A stretch of DNA of 64,000 bases from Schlegelella_A sp963778525 (GTDB lineage Bacteria > Pseudomonadota > Gammaproteobacteria > Burkholderiales > Burkholderiaceae_C): the NCBI GenBank assembly GCA_963778525.1, contig CAVZUJ010000007.1, forward strand, positions 78,062-142,061, in the 5' to 3' direction. The translations under genes and the position numbers were made by a program. Below, piece after piece: positions 27,826-36,924 of the stretch. The notes under the pieces were generated by a model that searched no databases, was not told the origin of the DNA, and saw only the letters and a list, made by a program, of their open reading frames with translations. Position 1 is the first letter of the stretch. Each line of letters begins with the position of its first letter.

Positions 27826-27998
27826 ACTGCGGCGCGAAGTTTAGCAAACCCTCGTCGCCCGGGCATCGAGGGCGCGGGATAGGGCCGCACAATGCACCGG
27901 ATTGAAGGCCTGTATTGCCGGATGCGCCGCGACGCGCTACGGTTCGCAAGTTCGCTTGCCCGATCCGGGCCGTTCACTTTGCCACTGAGGAGACCGTC

Positions 27999-28421
27999 AT
28001 GGGTTTGAAAGGATCGAAAACCGAGCAGAGCCTGCGCGATGCGTTCGCCGGCGAATCGCAGGCCAATCGCCGCTACCTCTACTTCGCAAACAAGGCCGAC
28101 ATCGAGGGCCAGAACGACGTGGCGGCGCTCTTCCGCTCCACCGCCGAAGGCGAGACCGGGCACGCGCACGGCCACCTCGAGTTCCTCGAGCACGGCGTGG
28201 GCGATCCGGCCACGGGCCTGCCCATCGGCACGAGCCGGCAGAACCTGATGGCGGCGGTGGCCGGCGAGACGCACGAGTACACCGACATGTACCCGGGCAT
28301 GGCCAAGACGGCGCGCCAGGAGGGCTTCGAGGAAGTCGCCGACTGGTTCGAGACGCTGGCCAAGGCCGAGCGCTCGCACGCCAATCGCTATCAGAAGGCA
28401 CTCGACGCGCTGGTCGACTGA
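27999..28421 (+). CDS. Rubrerythrin-family ferritin-like protein
   Basis: A 140-residue ferritin-like four-helix protein of the rubrerythrin group, lacking the C-terminal rubredoxin domain. Di-iron ligands are seen in helix motifs FAGESQANRRYLYFA, STAEGETGHAHGHLEF, AVAGETHEYTDMYP and LAKAERSHANRY. Rubrerythrins reduce hydrogen peroxide at the di-iron site with electrons from partner proteins. ATG at 27999 follows GAGGAG. The downstream order, Fe-S protein then DUF3501, is recurrent in proteobacteria; AhpC/AhpD next to them strengthens a peroxide-defence role. Without a rubredoxin domain it must receive electrons from another protein, plausibly the neighbouring Fe-S protein (inference). Confidence 0.9.
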   Translation: MGLKGSKTEQSLRDAFAGESQANRRYLYFANKADIEGQNDVAALFRSTAEGETGHAHGHLEFLEHGVGDPATGLPIGTSRQNLMAAVAGETHEYTDMYPGMAKTARQEGFEEVADWFETLAKAERSHANRYQKALDALVD

Positions 28422-28441
28422 CCTTCGTTTGCGTGGAAGAA

Positions 28442-28468
28442 GAACAAGGGCCGTCGCGGCCCTTGTTC
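28442..28468 (+). terminator. Hairpin after the rubrerythrin gene
   Basis: A perfect 12-bp inverted repeat (GAACAAGGGCCG / CGGCCCTTGTTC) with a 3-base loop starts 20 bases after the rubrerythrin stop. It lacks a clear T-tract, so it may attenuate or protect the 3' end rather than fully terminate, letting some transcription continue into the Fe-S protein gene. Confidence 0.6.
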
Positions 28469-28485
28469 GTTGATGGACACCGACG

Positions 28486-29846
28486 ATGACCCTCAGAGAA
28501 GGCAACCTCGAAGCGCCGACCCGCCATCCGATCGACTGGAAGGGCGCCGACTACTACGACGAAGGCAAGACCTTCGCCGAGATGGAGCGCGTGTTCGACA
28601 TCTGCCACGGCTGCCGGCGCTGCGTCAGCCTGTGCCAGTCGTTTCCGAACCTCTTCGATCTCATCGACGCCACCGCCGACGGCGAGGTGCACGGCGTCGA
28701 CAAGAAAGACTACGCCAAGGTCGTCGACCAGTGCTACCTGTGCGACCTCTGCTACATGACCAAGTGCCCCTACGTGCCGCCGCACCCGTGGAACGTCGAC
28801 TTCCCGCACCTCATGCTGCGCGCCAAGGCGATCAAGTACAAGAATGGCGGCGTCGGCACCGGCGAGAAGCTGCTGGCTTCGACCGACGTGCACGGGCAGA
28901 TCGCCGGCATCCCGATCGTCGTGCAGGTGGTCAATGCCGCCAACCGCACGAAGCCCATCCGCAAGGTGCTCGATGCCGCGCTCGGCGTCCACCCCGACGC
29001 GTGGCTGCCATCGCTGGCGACGACGCGCTTTCGCAGCGGCGCGGCGAAGAGCGACGGCGCGTTGGCCGTCACCGACGGCGAACGCAGTCCCGGCAAGGTC
29101 GCGGTCTTCGCCACGTGCTACGTCAACTACAACGAGCCCGGCATCGGCGACGACCTGCTCGCCGTGCTGGCCCACAACGGCATCCCCTACGAGATCGTCG
29201 AGAAGGAAAGCTGCTGCGGCATGCCCAAGCTCGAGCTCGGCGATCTCGAGGGCGTGGAAAAGCTCAAGAACGTCAACATCCCGGTGCTCGCGCGCTATGC
29301 GAAGGAGGGCTGGGCGATCGTCTCGGCGATCCCCTCGTGCACCTTGATGTTCAAGCAGGAGCTGCCCCTGCTGTTTCCCGATGACGCCGATGTCAAGCTG
29401 GTGCAGGAGGCGATGTTCGACCCGTTCGAATACCTCGTCGCGCGCCATCGCGACGGCCTGCTGAAGACCGATTTCAAGACGGCCGCTCGGCAAGGTCAGC
29501 TATCACGTGCCTTGCCACGACCGCGTGCAGAAGATCGGGCGCAAGACCGAAGAAGTGTTCAAGCTCATCGGCAAGACCGTGGCCGTCGAGATCAACACCG
29601 TGGAGCGCTGCTCGGGCCACGCCGGCACCTACGGCGTGAAGACCGCGACCCATCCGGTGGCGATGAAGATCGGCAAGCCGGTGTTCAAGGCGATGGCCAA
29701 TGGCAATCCCGACTTCATCACCTCCGATTGCGCCCTGGCGGGTCACCACATCGCCCAGGGCATGGCCGAGAACGCCTTGCGCGCAGGTGCCGCTGCGCCA
29801 TCCCCTGAGCCTGGTGGCGCTGGCCTACGGCCTCAAGCAGAGGTAG
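28486..29846 (+). CDS. HdrD/GlpC-like Fe-S oxidoreductase, two frameshifts
   Basis: An iron-sulfur protein of about 452 residues after correction, related to GlpC, LutA/GlcF and heterodisulfide reductase D subunits. Two ferredoxin-type clusters are seen: CHGCRRCVSLCQSFP and CYLCDLCYMTKCPY. Two CCG-type domains follow, with ESCCGMPKLELG and, after the first break, VPCHDRVQKIG and ERCSGHAGTYG, then DCALAGHH. One extra base lies near 29481 and another near 29782; the correct end is HPLSLVALAYGLKQR, stop at 29846. It sits between rubrerythrin and DUF3501, and probably passes electrons to or from the rubrerythrin in peroxide reduction. The electron donor is unknown. Confidence 0.88.
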
Positions 29847-29850
29847 CGCG

Positions 29851-30432
29851 ATGAGCAGCATCACCCCCGACAGCCTGCTGAGCCTGGAGGCCTATTCGAA
29901 GATCCGTGCCTCGAGCCGGCCCGCGTTCATCGCGCATCGGCGCCTGCGCACCGTGCACCTCGGCGAGCACCTGAGCATCCAGTTCGAGGACGAGACGACG
30001 ATCCGCCGGCAGATCCAGGAGATGCTGCACATCGAGAAGATCTTCGACGAGGCCGGCATCCGCGGCGAGATCGAGGCCTACGAGGCGCTCGTGCCCGACG
30101 GCGGCAACTGGAAGGCGACGCTGCTGATCGAATACCCCGATCCGAACGAGCGCAAGCGCGAGCTCGGCCGGCTCATCGGCGTGGAAGACCGGATCTTCAT
30201 CGAGGTCGAAGGCCATGCCCGCAGCTACGCCATCGCCGACGAGGATCTCGAGCGCGAGAACGACGAGAAGACCTCGGCCGTGCACTTCCTGCGCTTCGAG
30301 TTCGGCAAGCCCTCGCGCGACGCCTTGCGGGCAGGGGCGCACGCCAAGCTGGGCTGCGACCACACCCACTATCCGGCGCACGTGCCGATCGCCGCCGAGA
30401 CGCTCGCCAGCCTTGCCGGCGACTTGCGCTGA
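29851..30432 (+). CDS. DUF3501 family protein
   Basis: A 193-residue cytoplasmic protein of the DUF3501 family, whose function is not established. Landmarks: RPAFIAHRRLRTVHLGEHLSIQFEDETT, RRQIQEMLHIEKIF, ALVPDGGNWKATLLIEYPD and, near the end, a His/Cys patch LGCDHTHYPAHV that could bind metal. It starts four bases after the Fe-S protein stop, so the two are co-translated in all likelihood. The constant association of this family with rubrerythrin and Hdr-like proteins suggests a third component of one peroxide- or iron-handling system. Confidence 0.88.
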   Translation: MSSITPDSLLSLEAYSKIRASSRPAFIAHRRLRTVHLGEHLSIQFEDETTIRRQIQEMLHIEKIFDEAGIRGEIEAYEALVPDGGNWKATLLIEYPDPNERKRELGRLIGVEDRIFIEVEGHARSYAIADEDLERENDEKTSAVHFLRFEFGKPSRDALRAGAHAKLGCDHTHYPAHVPIAAETLASLAGDLR

Positions 30433-30443
30433 GGCCATCGTCG

Positions 30444-30531
30444 TTTTAGGAAATAACGATTGGATATGCAAAGCCGATAGCCTAAAGTAGTTCCTGTCGC
30501 GCCGCACCGGCGCTCTTACCGAAACAGGAAC
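30444..30531 (+). promoter_or_regulatory. AT-rich ahpC leader with two dyads
   Basis: This 104-base gap is markedly AT-richer than its surroundings in its first half. TTTAGG (30445-30450) and CCTAAA (30481-30486) form an inverted repeat around the AT-rich core. GTTCCTGT (30490-30497) is an exact complement of ACAGGAAC (30524-30531), which contains the ribosome site of ahpC, so a stem could mask translation start. I could not fit a convincing full OxyR site here. Confidence 0.4.
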
Positions 30532-30536
30532 ACTCG

Positions 30537-31085
30537 ATGAAAACGATCGGCGACAAGCTCGAAGGCTTCAGCGTCCAGGGCGTCAAGCCCGGCTTCAACC
30601 ATCACGAGGAAAACGGCGTCTCGGCCTTCGAGACCCTCACCGAGAAGAGCTTTCCCGGCAAGTGGAAGGTCATCTACTTCTGGCCGAAGGACTTCACCTT
30701 CGTCTGCCCGACCGAGATCGTCGGCTTCGACAAGCTGGCCCGGCAGTTCGAGGAGCGCGATGCCGTTCTTCTCGGCGGCTCGACCGACAACGAGTTCTCC
30801 AAGCTCGGCTGGCGGCGCGACCACAAGGATCTGTCCAAGCTCGGCCACTGGAGCTTCGGCGACTCGAAGGGCTCGCTCGTCGACCAGCTCGGCGTGCGCG
30901 ACAAGAACGAAGGCGTGGCCTTGCGGGCGACCTTCATCGTCGATCCCGACAACACGATCCAGCACGTCAGCGTGAACAACCTCAACGTCGGCCGCAACCC
31001 GGAGGAGGTGCTGCGCATCCTCGACGGCCTGCAGACCGACGAGCTGTGCCCGTGCAATCGCACGGTCGGCGGCCAGACGCTCTGA
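30537..31085 (+). CDS. ahpC: Alkyl hydroperoxide reductase C (peroxiredoxin)
   Basis: A 182-residue typical two-cysteine peroxiredoxin. The peroxidatic cysteine is in KDFTFVCPTEIVGFD and the resolving cysteine in DELCPCNRTVGG. It resembles the AhpC subtype of actinobacteria and proteobacteria paired with AhpD rather than AhpF, and the AhpD-like gene follows. It reduces hydrogen peroxide, organic peroxides and peroxynitrite in the cytoplasm. An intrinsic terminator separates it from ahpD, so ahpC is probably made in excess. Its leader is AT-rich and may form a start-masking stem. Confidence 0.93.
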   Translation: MKTIGDKLEGFSVQGVKPGFNHHEENGVSAFETLTEKSFPGKWKVIYFWPKDFTFVCPTEIVGFDKLARQFEERDAVLLGGSTDNEFSKLGWRRDHKDLSKLGHWSFGDSKGSLVDQLGVRDKNEGVALRATFIVDPDNTIQHVSVNNLNVGRNPEEVLRILDGLQTDELCPCNRTVGGQTL

Positions 31086-31110
31086 AGAGGGCGCGCGCAA
31101 CGACCCGGCA

Positions 31111-31133
31111 AGCCCGCCTCGGCGGGCTTTTTT
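31111..31133 (+). terminator. Intrinsic terminator between ahpC and ahpD
   Basis: An 8-bp stem (AGCCCGCC, two-base loop, GGCGGGCT) is followed by a run of T residues (31128-31133). It starts 26 bases after the ahpC stop and 17 bases before the ahpD start; read-through would set a lower ahpD level. Confidence 0.9.
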
Positions 31134-31149
31134 CCGAACGGAGAGAAAG

Positions 31150-31674
31150 ATGGAATTCCTGAACACGATCAAGGAACGGATGCCCGACTACGCCAAGGAC
31201 ATCCGCCTCAATCTCGATGGCGTCATCGCGCGCTCGAGCCTGGCGCCGGAAGATGCGCTCGGCGTGGCCCTGGCCGCGGCCTTCGCGGCCAGGAGCAAGC
31301 CGCTCGTCGATGCCTTCAAGGCTGCCGCGCCGGCAGCCGAGGCGAACGCCGCGCTCACCGCGGCGGCGCTGATGGGCATGAACAACGTCTGGTATCCCTA
31401 CATCGAGATGGCGGGCGACGACGAGCTGAAGACGCAACGCGCCGAGCTGCGCATGAACGCCTATGCGTCATCGGGCGGCGTGGAGAAAAAGAAGTTCGAA
31501 GCCTATGCGCTCGCGGCCTCCATCGTCGGCAAGTGCCACTTCTGCGTCGCCTCGCACTACGCGCTGCTGAAGAAGGAAGGGCTGACGACCCAGCAATTGC
31601 GCGACATCGGCCGCATCGCTGCCGTGGTCAACGCGGCGGCACAGGTGCTCGCAGCGAACCAGGACCTGGGGTGA
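31150..31674 (+). CDS. ahpD: Alkyl hydroperoxidase D-like protein
   Basis: A 174-residue carboxymuconolactone-decarboxylase-family protein matching AhpD. The redox pair and histidine lie in GKCHFCVASHYALL (C-x2-C-x3-H), the AhpD active site; the N-terminal part starts MEFLNTIKERMPDYAKDI, as expected. AhpD carries electrons to AhpC through lipoamide/lipoyl proteins and has weak peroxidase activity itself. ATG 31150 follows GGAGAGAA. It lies just after the terminator behind ahpC and converges on rarD. Confidence 0.92.
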   Translation: MEFLNTIKERMPDYAKDIRLNLDGVIARSSLAPEDALGVALAAAFAARSKPLVDAFKAAAPAAEANAALTAAALMGMNNVWYPYIEMAGDDELKTQRAELRMNAYASSGGVEKKKFEAYALAASIVGKCHFCVASHYALLKKEGLTTQQLRDIGRIAAVVNAAAQVLAANQDLG

Positions 31675-31681
31675 GCAGGCC

Positions 31682-32584
31682 CTAGGCCGCGGCCAGTCGT
31701 CGGCTGGTTCGCCAGCCGTCGGCGCTGTAGATGACGAGCGCGGCCCATATCAACGCAAAGCCGATGAGGCGCGCCGGGCTGAAGGGCTCGCGAAAGAACC
31801 AGATGCCGAGCAGGAACTGCACGGTCGGGCTCAGGTACTGGAGCAAGCCCAGGCTCGTGAGCGGCAGGCGGCGGGCGGCGGCGGCGAAGAGCAGCAGCGG
31901 AATGGTCGTGGCCGGCCCGAGACCGATGAGCCAGAGATCGACGCTCAGCTGCGGCGCCGGAAAGCTGGTGCTGCTCGCGCCCCACCACCAGGCCATCGCC
32001 GCCAGCGCGGCCGGCGCGAGGATGATGGTCTCCAGCGCCAGTCCTTCCAGGGCGCCGAGCACGGCGATCTTTCGCAGCAGGCCGTAGCCGCCGAAGCTGA
32101 GCGCGAGGGCCAGGCCGAGCCACGGCAATCGACCGGCGCTCACCGTCAGCCAGGTCACGCCCGCGGCAGCGAGGGCCAGGGCCGTCCATTGCGCCCGGCG
32201 CGGCCGTTCGCCGAGCAAGGTGTAGCCGAGGGCGACGCTCACCAGGGGCGTCATGAAGTAGCCGAGGCTGGACTCGATGACGTGATCGTTCGACACCGCC
32301 CAGATGTAGGTGATCCAGTTCACCGAGAGGAGCATGGCGCTGGCCAGGAAGGCGGCCAGCACCCGCGGCCGCTTCAGCACCTCGCCGAGCCAGCGCCAGT
32401 GCCGGCGCCAGAGCAGGAACGCAGCGACGAGGAGGAGCGACCAGACGATGCGGTTGGCCAGCACCTCGACCGACCGTATGCCGGGCACGAGTCGCAGGTA
32501 GAGCGGAAAGAATCCCCACCAGGTGAAGGCGATCACGCCGGCCAGCACGCCGTTGCGTCCGCTCGAATGCACGGGCGAGCTCAT
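31682..32584 (-). CDS. rarD: EamA family transporter RarD
   Basis: A 300-residue inner-membrane protein with about ten helices and duplicated EamA domains. The start GVLAGVIAFTWWGFFPLYLRLV and NRIVWSLLLVAAFLLWRRHW are characteristic of RarD, as are NWITYIWAVSNDHVIESSLGYF and the later GLLQYLSPTVQFLLGIWFFREPF. RarD is named for its chloramphenicol-sensitivity link but its substrate is unknown. It ends seven bases from the convergent ahpD stop, and lies downstream of the second acyl-CoA ligase on the same strand, 49 bases apart. Confidence 0.9.
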   Translation of the reverse strand: MSSPVHSSGRNGVLAGVIAFTWWGFFPLYLRLVPGIRSVEVLANRIVWSLLLVAAFLLWRRHWRWLGEVLKRPRVLAAFLASAMLLSVNWITYIWAVSNDHVIESSLGYFMTPLVSVALGYTLLGERPRRAQWTALALAAAGVTWLTVSAGRLPWLGLALALSFGGYGLLRKIAVLGALEGLALETIILAPAALAAMAWWWGASSTSFPAPQLSVDLWLIGLGPATTIPLLLFAAAARRLPLTSLGLLQYLSPTVQFLLGIWFFREPFSPARLIGFALIWAALVIYSADGWRTSRRLAAA

Positions 32585-32633
32585 CCGAGGCTGCCGGACG
32601 GCACCGGCAGCGCGGCCTGAAAGGCGGCGACGA

Positions 32634-34277
<1,644 letters not shown>

Positions 34278-34312
34278 CGTGTTCTTCCGTTTCGTCCTGT
34301 CGAGGCAGCCGG

Positions 34313-34855
34313 TCAGTGCTTCATGCTGAAGGGCTTGAGGTCGCCGCAATTGCTGCCCAGCCACTTCGCCTGCATGGTGTGCTGCGTCGTCTTCGGCTGG
34401 CCGCTCATCGACGATGTCGTGGTGGTGTTGATGGTGTAGTTTTCCGCGTTGGTGAAGATGGCCTCACCGTCGCTCACCGACTTGAAATCGGGGCAGACGG
34501 AGTGCCATTTCCATGAGCTGCTGGTCCGCGAGCTGAAGTCGGTCTTGCAGGTCGTCTGCTTCTGGAGCTGGGCGACGTCCATGCTGTCCTTGTCGAAGCA
34601 GACGCGGGTGGCGCCGCCGGCGGTGATGTCGACGCCGTGCGCCTTCATCGTCGCTTCCATCTGGGCCCGCTGCTCGGGCGGCATGTTCTTCATGCGTTCG
34701 GCCATCTGCGCGCTCCGGTTGTCGCCTCCCGGCCGCGTCACTTCCCACAGCCCCGGCTTGATCGGCGGCGTTTGCGCCTGGGCGAAAGGGGCGGCGAAGG
34801 TGGCACCTGCCGCCAGCGCGGCAGCGACGATCGATCGGGACGATCTGAGAAACAT
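34313..34855 (-). CDS. DUF3617 family exported protein
   Basis: A 180-residue secreted protein with signal peptide (SRSIVAAALAAGATFAAPFAQA). The mature part opens with PPIKPGLWEVTRPGG, the hallmark of DUF3617, and contains three cysteines (RVCFDKDS, TTCKTDFS, HSVCPDF) plus one late (GSNCGDLKPF), probably disulfide-bonded in the periplasm. The family has no established function. Its start ATG is at 34855. It lies 35 bases before the acyl-CoA ligase start, so co-transcription is likely. Confidence 0.82.
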   Translation of the reverse strand: MFLRSSRSIVAAALAAGATFAAPFAQAQTPPIKPGLWEVTRPGGDNRSAQMAERMKNMPPEQRAQMEATMKAHGVDITAGGATRVCFDKDSMDVAQLQKQTTCKTDFSSRTSSSWKWHSVCPDFKSVSDGEAIFTNAENYTINTTTTSSMSGQPKTTQHTMQAKWLGSNCGDLKPFSMKH

Positions 34856-34980
34856 TCGAGCCTCCTGGACGTGACGGGTGACGGCGCGGCAGGGTGCCGC
34901 CACGCCCGGACGGGGCGCGGCCCGGATGATGACATCTTGCCCATGCGGTGTCGCTCCGGGGCGACACGGAGTCGCCGCGA

Positions 34981-35938
34981 TCAGGAAAGCGCGCGCTCCC
35001 AGGTCTCGCCGATCAGCCGATGCCCGAAGCTCTGGTGCGGCTCGCTTTTCGTGAGCTCGTAGCCGGACTTGGCATAGATGGCGCGCGCCGCGCTCAGCAC
35101 GCTGTTGGTCCACAGGACGATGCGCCGATAGCCCTGGGCCCGCGCGAAGCGCTCGCACTCCGCGACCAGGCGGGCGCCGATGCCCAGGCCGCGCGCCGAG
35201 GGCTCGACCAGCAGCATGCGCAGCTGCGCCGTCTTCGGCACGAGCGCGCCGCTCGCGTCGTCGCGCGCCTGGACCAGAAAGACGCAGCCGACGTTGCCGC
35301 CGTCGCGCTCGGCGATCCAGCAGGCTTCGCGGCGCGGCTCGAAGCGGTCGACGAAATCGGCGGCGATGCGGGCGACCAGCGCTTCGAAGCGCATGTCCCA
35401 GCCGTATTCCTGGGCATAGAGGGCACCGTGGCGGGCGACGACCCAGCCGATGTCGCCGGGCTGGAGCGGCCGGAGCAGCCAGGCCGAAGGCGGCGCTTCG
35501 CGTTTCGCCGAGCAGGCTTTCGATCGTCGCCATGGCAGCGAGCAGGTTGCGCTGGCGCGTGTCGTCGAGCGGCGCGAGCAGGCCGGCCACGTCGGCCTCG
35601 CTCTTGCGGTCGAGCGGCGCGAAGGCGCGCTTGCCGGCGACGGTCAGGCTCAGATGCAGGTGACGGGCGTCTTCGCTCGAGCGTTCGGCGCGGATCAGCT
35701 TGCCCGTCTTCAGGCGCTGCAGCAGGCGGCTGAGGTAGCCGGGGTCGAGATCGAGGTCGCGCGCCAGCTCGGCCGCCGTGGTCTGGTCGCGATGCGCGAA
35801 TTCCCAGAGCAGCCTCGATTCGGCGAGGCTGAAGCGGGTGTCGGCCAGGCGCTCGTGCAGCACGCCGATGCGGCGCGTGTAGAAGCGGTTGAAGCGGCGA
35901 ACGGCGGCAGTTCGGGTCTCGGTATTCATCCGATCCAT
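34981..35938 (-). CDS. MarR regulator-GNAT acetyltransferase fusion, frameshifted
   Basis: A fused protein of about 318 residues after correction. The N-terminal 150 residues are a MarR winged helix (RRFNRFYTRRIGVLHERL, AESRLLWEFAH, TAAELARDLDLDPGYLSRLLQRL). The C-terminal part is a GNAT N-acetyltransferase with the acetyl-CoA loop LLVEPSARGLGIGARLVAECERFA and the closing SAARAIYAKSGYELT. The frame breaks near 35482 by one extra base, inside the linker, and restores with LLRPLQPGDIGWVVARHG. Such fusions are common in proteobacteria; effector and acetyl acceptor are unknown. It is divergent from imuA, with the LexA box in between. Confidence 0.87.
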
Positions 35939-36031
35939 TCTGGGCCAAACGATTGCCATGAGCAACTGATCGATTGCCGATGGCATTTAATTCGGGGCTC
36001 GACCGTTCGTCGCCACGACTTGCGCCCGATA

Positions 36032-36047
36032 CTGTATAAACGTACAG
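36032..36047 (+). promoter_or_regulatory. LexA (SOS) box upstream of imuA
   Basis: CTGTATAAACGTACAG matches the proteobacterial SOS operator CTGT-N8-ACAG exactly and sits eight bases before the imuA ATG. LexA bound here would cover the transcription or translation start of imuA-imuB; the shared region with the divergent MarR-GNAT gene might let it affect both. Confidence 0.93.
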
Positions 36048-36054
36048 TTGTCAG

Positions 36055-36855
36055 ATGGACGCCGTGCCCGCTCTCGTTTCTGCCCCGGTGGCCGTGCCGA
36101 ACCGCATGGCCCGGCCTGCGGAGCGGGCGACGAAGGTTCGACGCGCGCCCGAAACCCTGCATCCCGGCCTCTGGCTCGGGCACCAGCTCGGGCGCAGCGG
36201 CGTGCAGGCGATCGGCAGCGGCTTTGCCGCGCTCGATGCCGAGCTGCCGGGCGGAGGCTGGCCGCGCCGGGTGCTGAGCGAGCTCTTGCTGCCGCATCCC
36301 GGCGTGGGCGAGATCCGCCTGCTGGCGCCGCCGCTCGTGGCCGCGCAGCGCGCCGGCCGCCTGGTGATGGTCTTCGATCCGCCGGCCGGCCTGTCGGCCT
36401 CGGCCCTGGCCGGCCTCGGCTTCGACGTCGATCAATTGCTGGTCGTCAACACGCGCGCCCGCGTGATCCCGGGCAGCGACAGCCTCTGGGCGCTCGAGCA
36501 GGCGCTGAAGAGCGGCCATGTCGGTGCCGTGCTGGCGTGGCTGCCGCCGCGCCTGCGAGCCGAGCGTCTGCGCCGCCTGCAGCTCGCGGCGCACAACCAC
36601 GACGGTGCGGCCTTCGTGCTGCGCGAGCTCGCTGCGGCCGCTCGCCCCACGGCCTCGCCTTTGCGGCTTTCCCTCCAGGCCGGCGGCGCCGATCGGCTCA
36701 GCGTGCGCATCCTCAAGCGGCGCGGGCCGCCGCTCGAGTCGCCCTTGCAGATCGCCTTGCCCACGGTGCTCTCCGAAGCGGCCCGGCGCCGCTCGCAAAG
36801 CGCGCGCGAGTCCAGGCGCGGGCTGCACGAAGCGGTCTTCGTCAACTTCGCCTGA
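36055..36855 (+). CDS. imuA: Translesion synthesis-associated protein ImuA
   Basis: A 266-residue RecA/SulA-like protein of the mutagenesis cassette. Typical segments are HPGLWLGHQLGR, VQAIGSGFAALDAELPGGGWPRRVLSELL, GLSASALAGLGFD and LWALEQALKSGHVGAVLAWLP. It keeps the RecA-like fold but has no proper Walker A loop, as in other ImuA proteins. ImuA, ImuB and DnaE2 act together in damage-induced mutagenesis. The LexA box directly upstream shows SOS control. ImuB follows 69 bases later; a dnaE2 gene does not. Confidence 0.9.
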   Translation: MDAVPALVSAPVAVPNRMARPAERATKVRRAPETLHPGLWLGHQLGRSGVQAIGSGFAALDAELPGGGWPRRVLSELLLPHPGVGEIRLLAPPLVAAQRAGRLVMVFDPPAGLSASALAGLGFDVDQLLVVNTRARVIPGSDSLWALEQALKSGHVGAVLAWLPPRLRAERLRRLQLAAHNHDGAAFVLRELAAAARPTASPLRLSLQAGGADRLSVRILKRRGPPLESPLQIALPTVLSEAARRRSQSARESRRGLHEAVFVNFA

Positions 36856-36924
36856 GGTCGCTCTGAACCTCTCCGCTCTCGATCCTCGAGCCGGCCTTCG
36901 TCTTTCTGCGGATTGCATTTTCCC

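Noticed and set aside
28486..29846. Programmed frameshifting in the Hdr-like gene
   Set aside because: There is no slippery heptamer or downstream structure at either break, and the same one-base gain is seen in unrelated genes.
30451..30490. Possible OxyR operator upstream of ahpC
   Set aside because: ATAA-N7-ATAT fits one half-site, but the second half does not match the four-tetrad spacing, so no operator was called.
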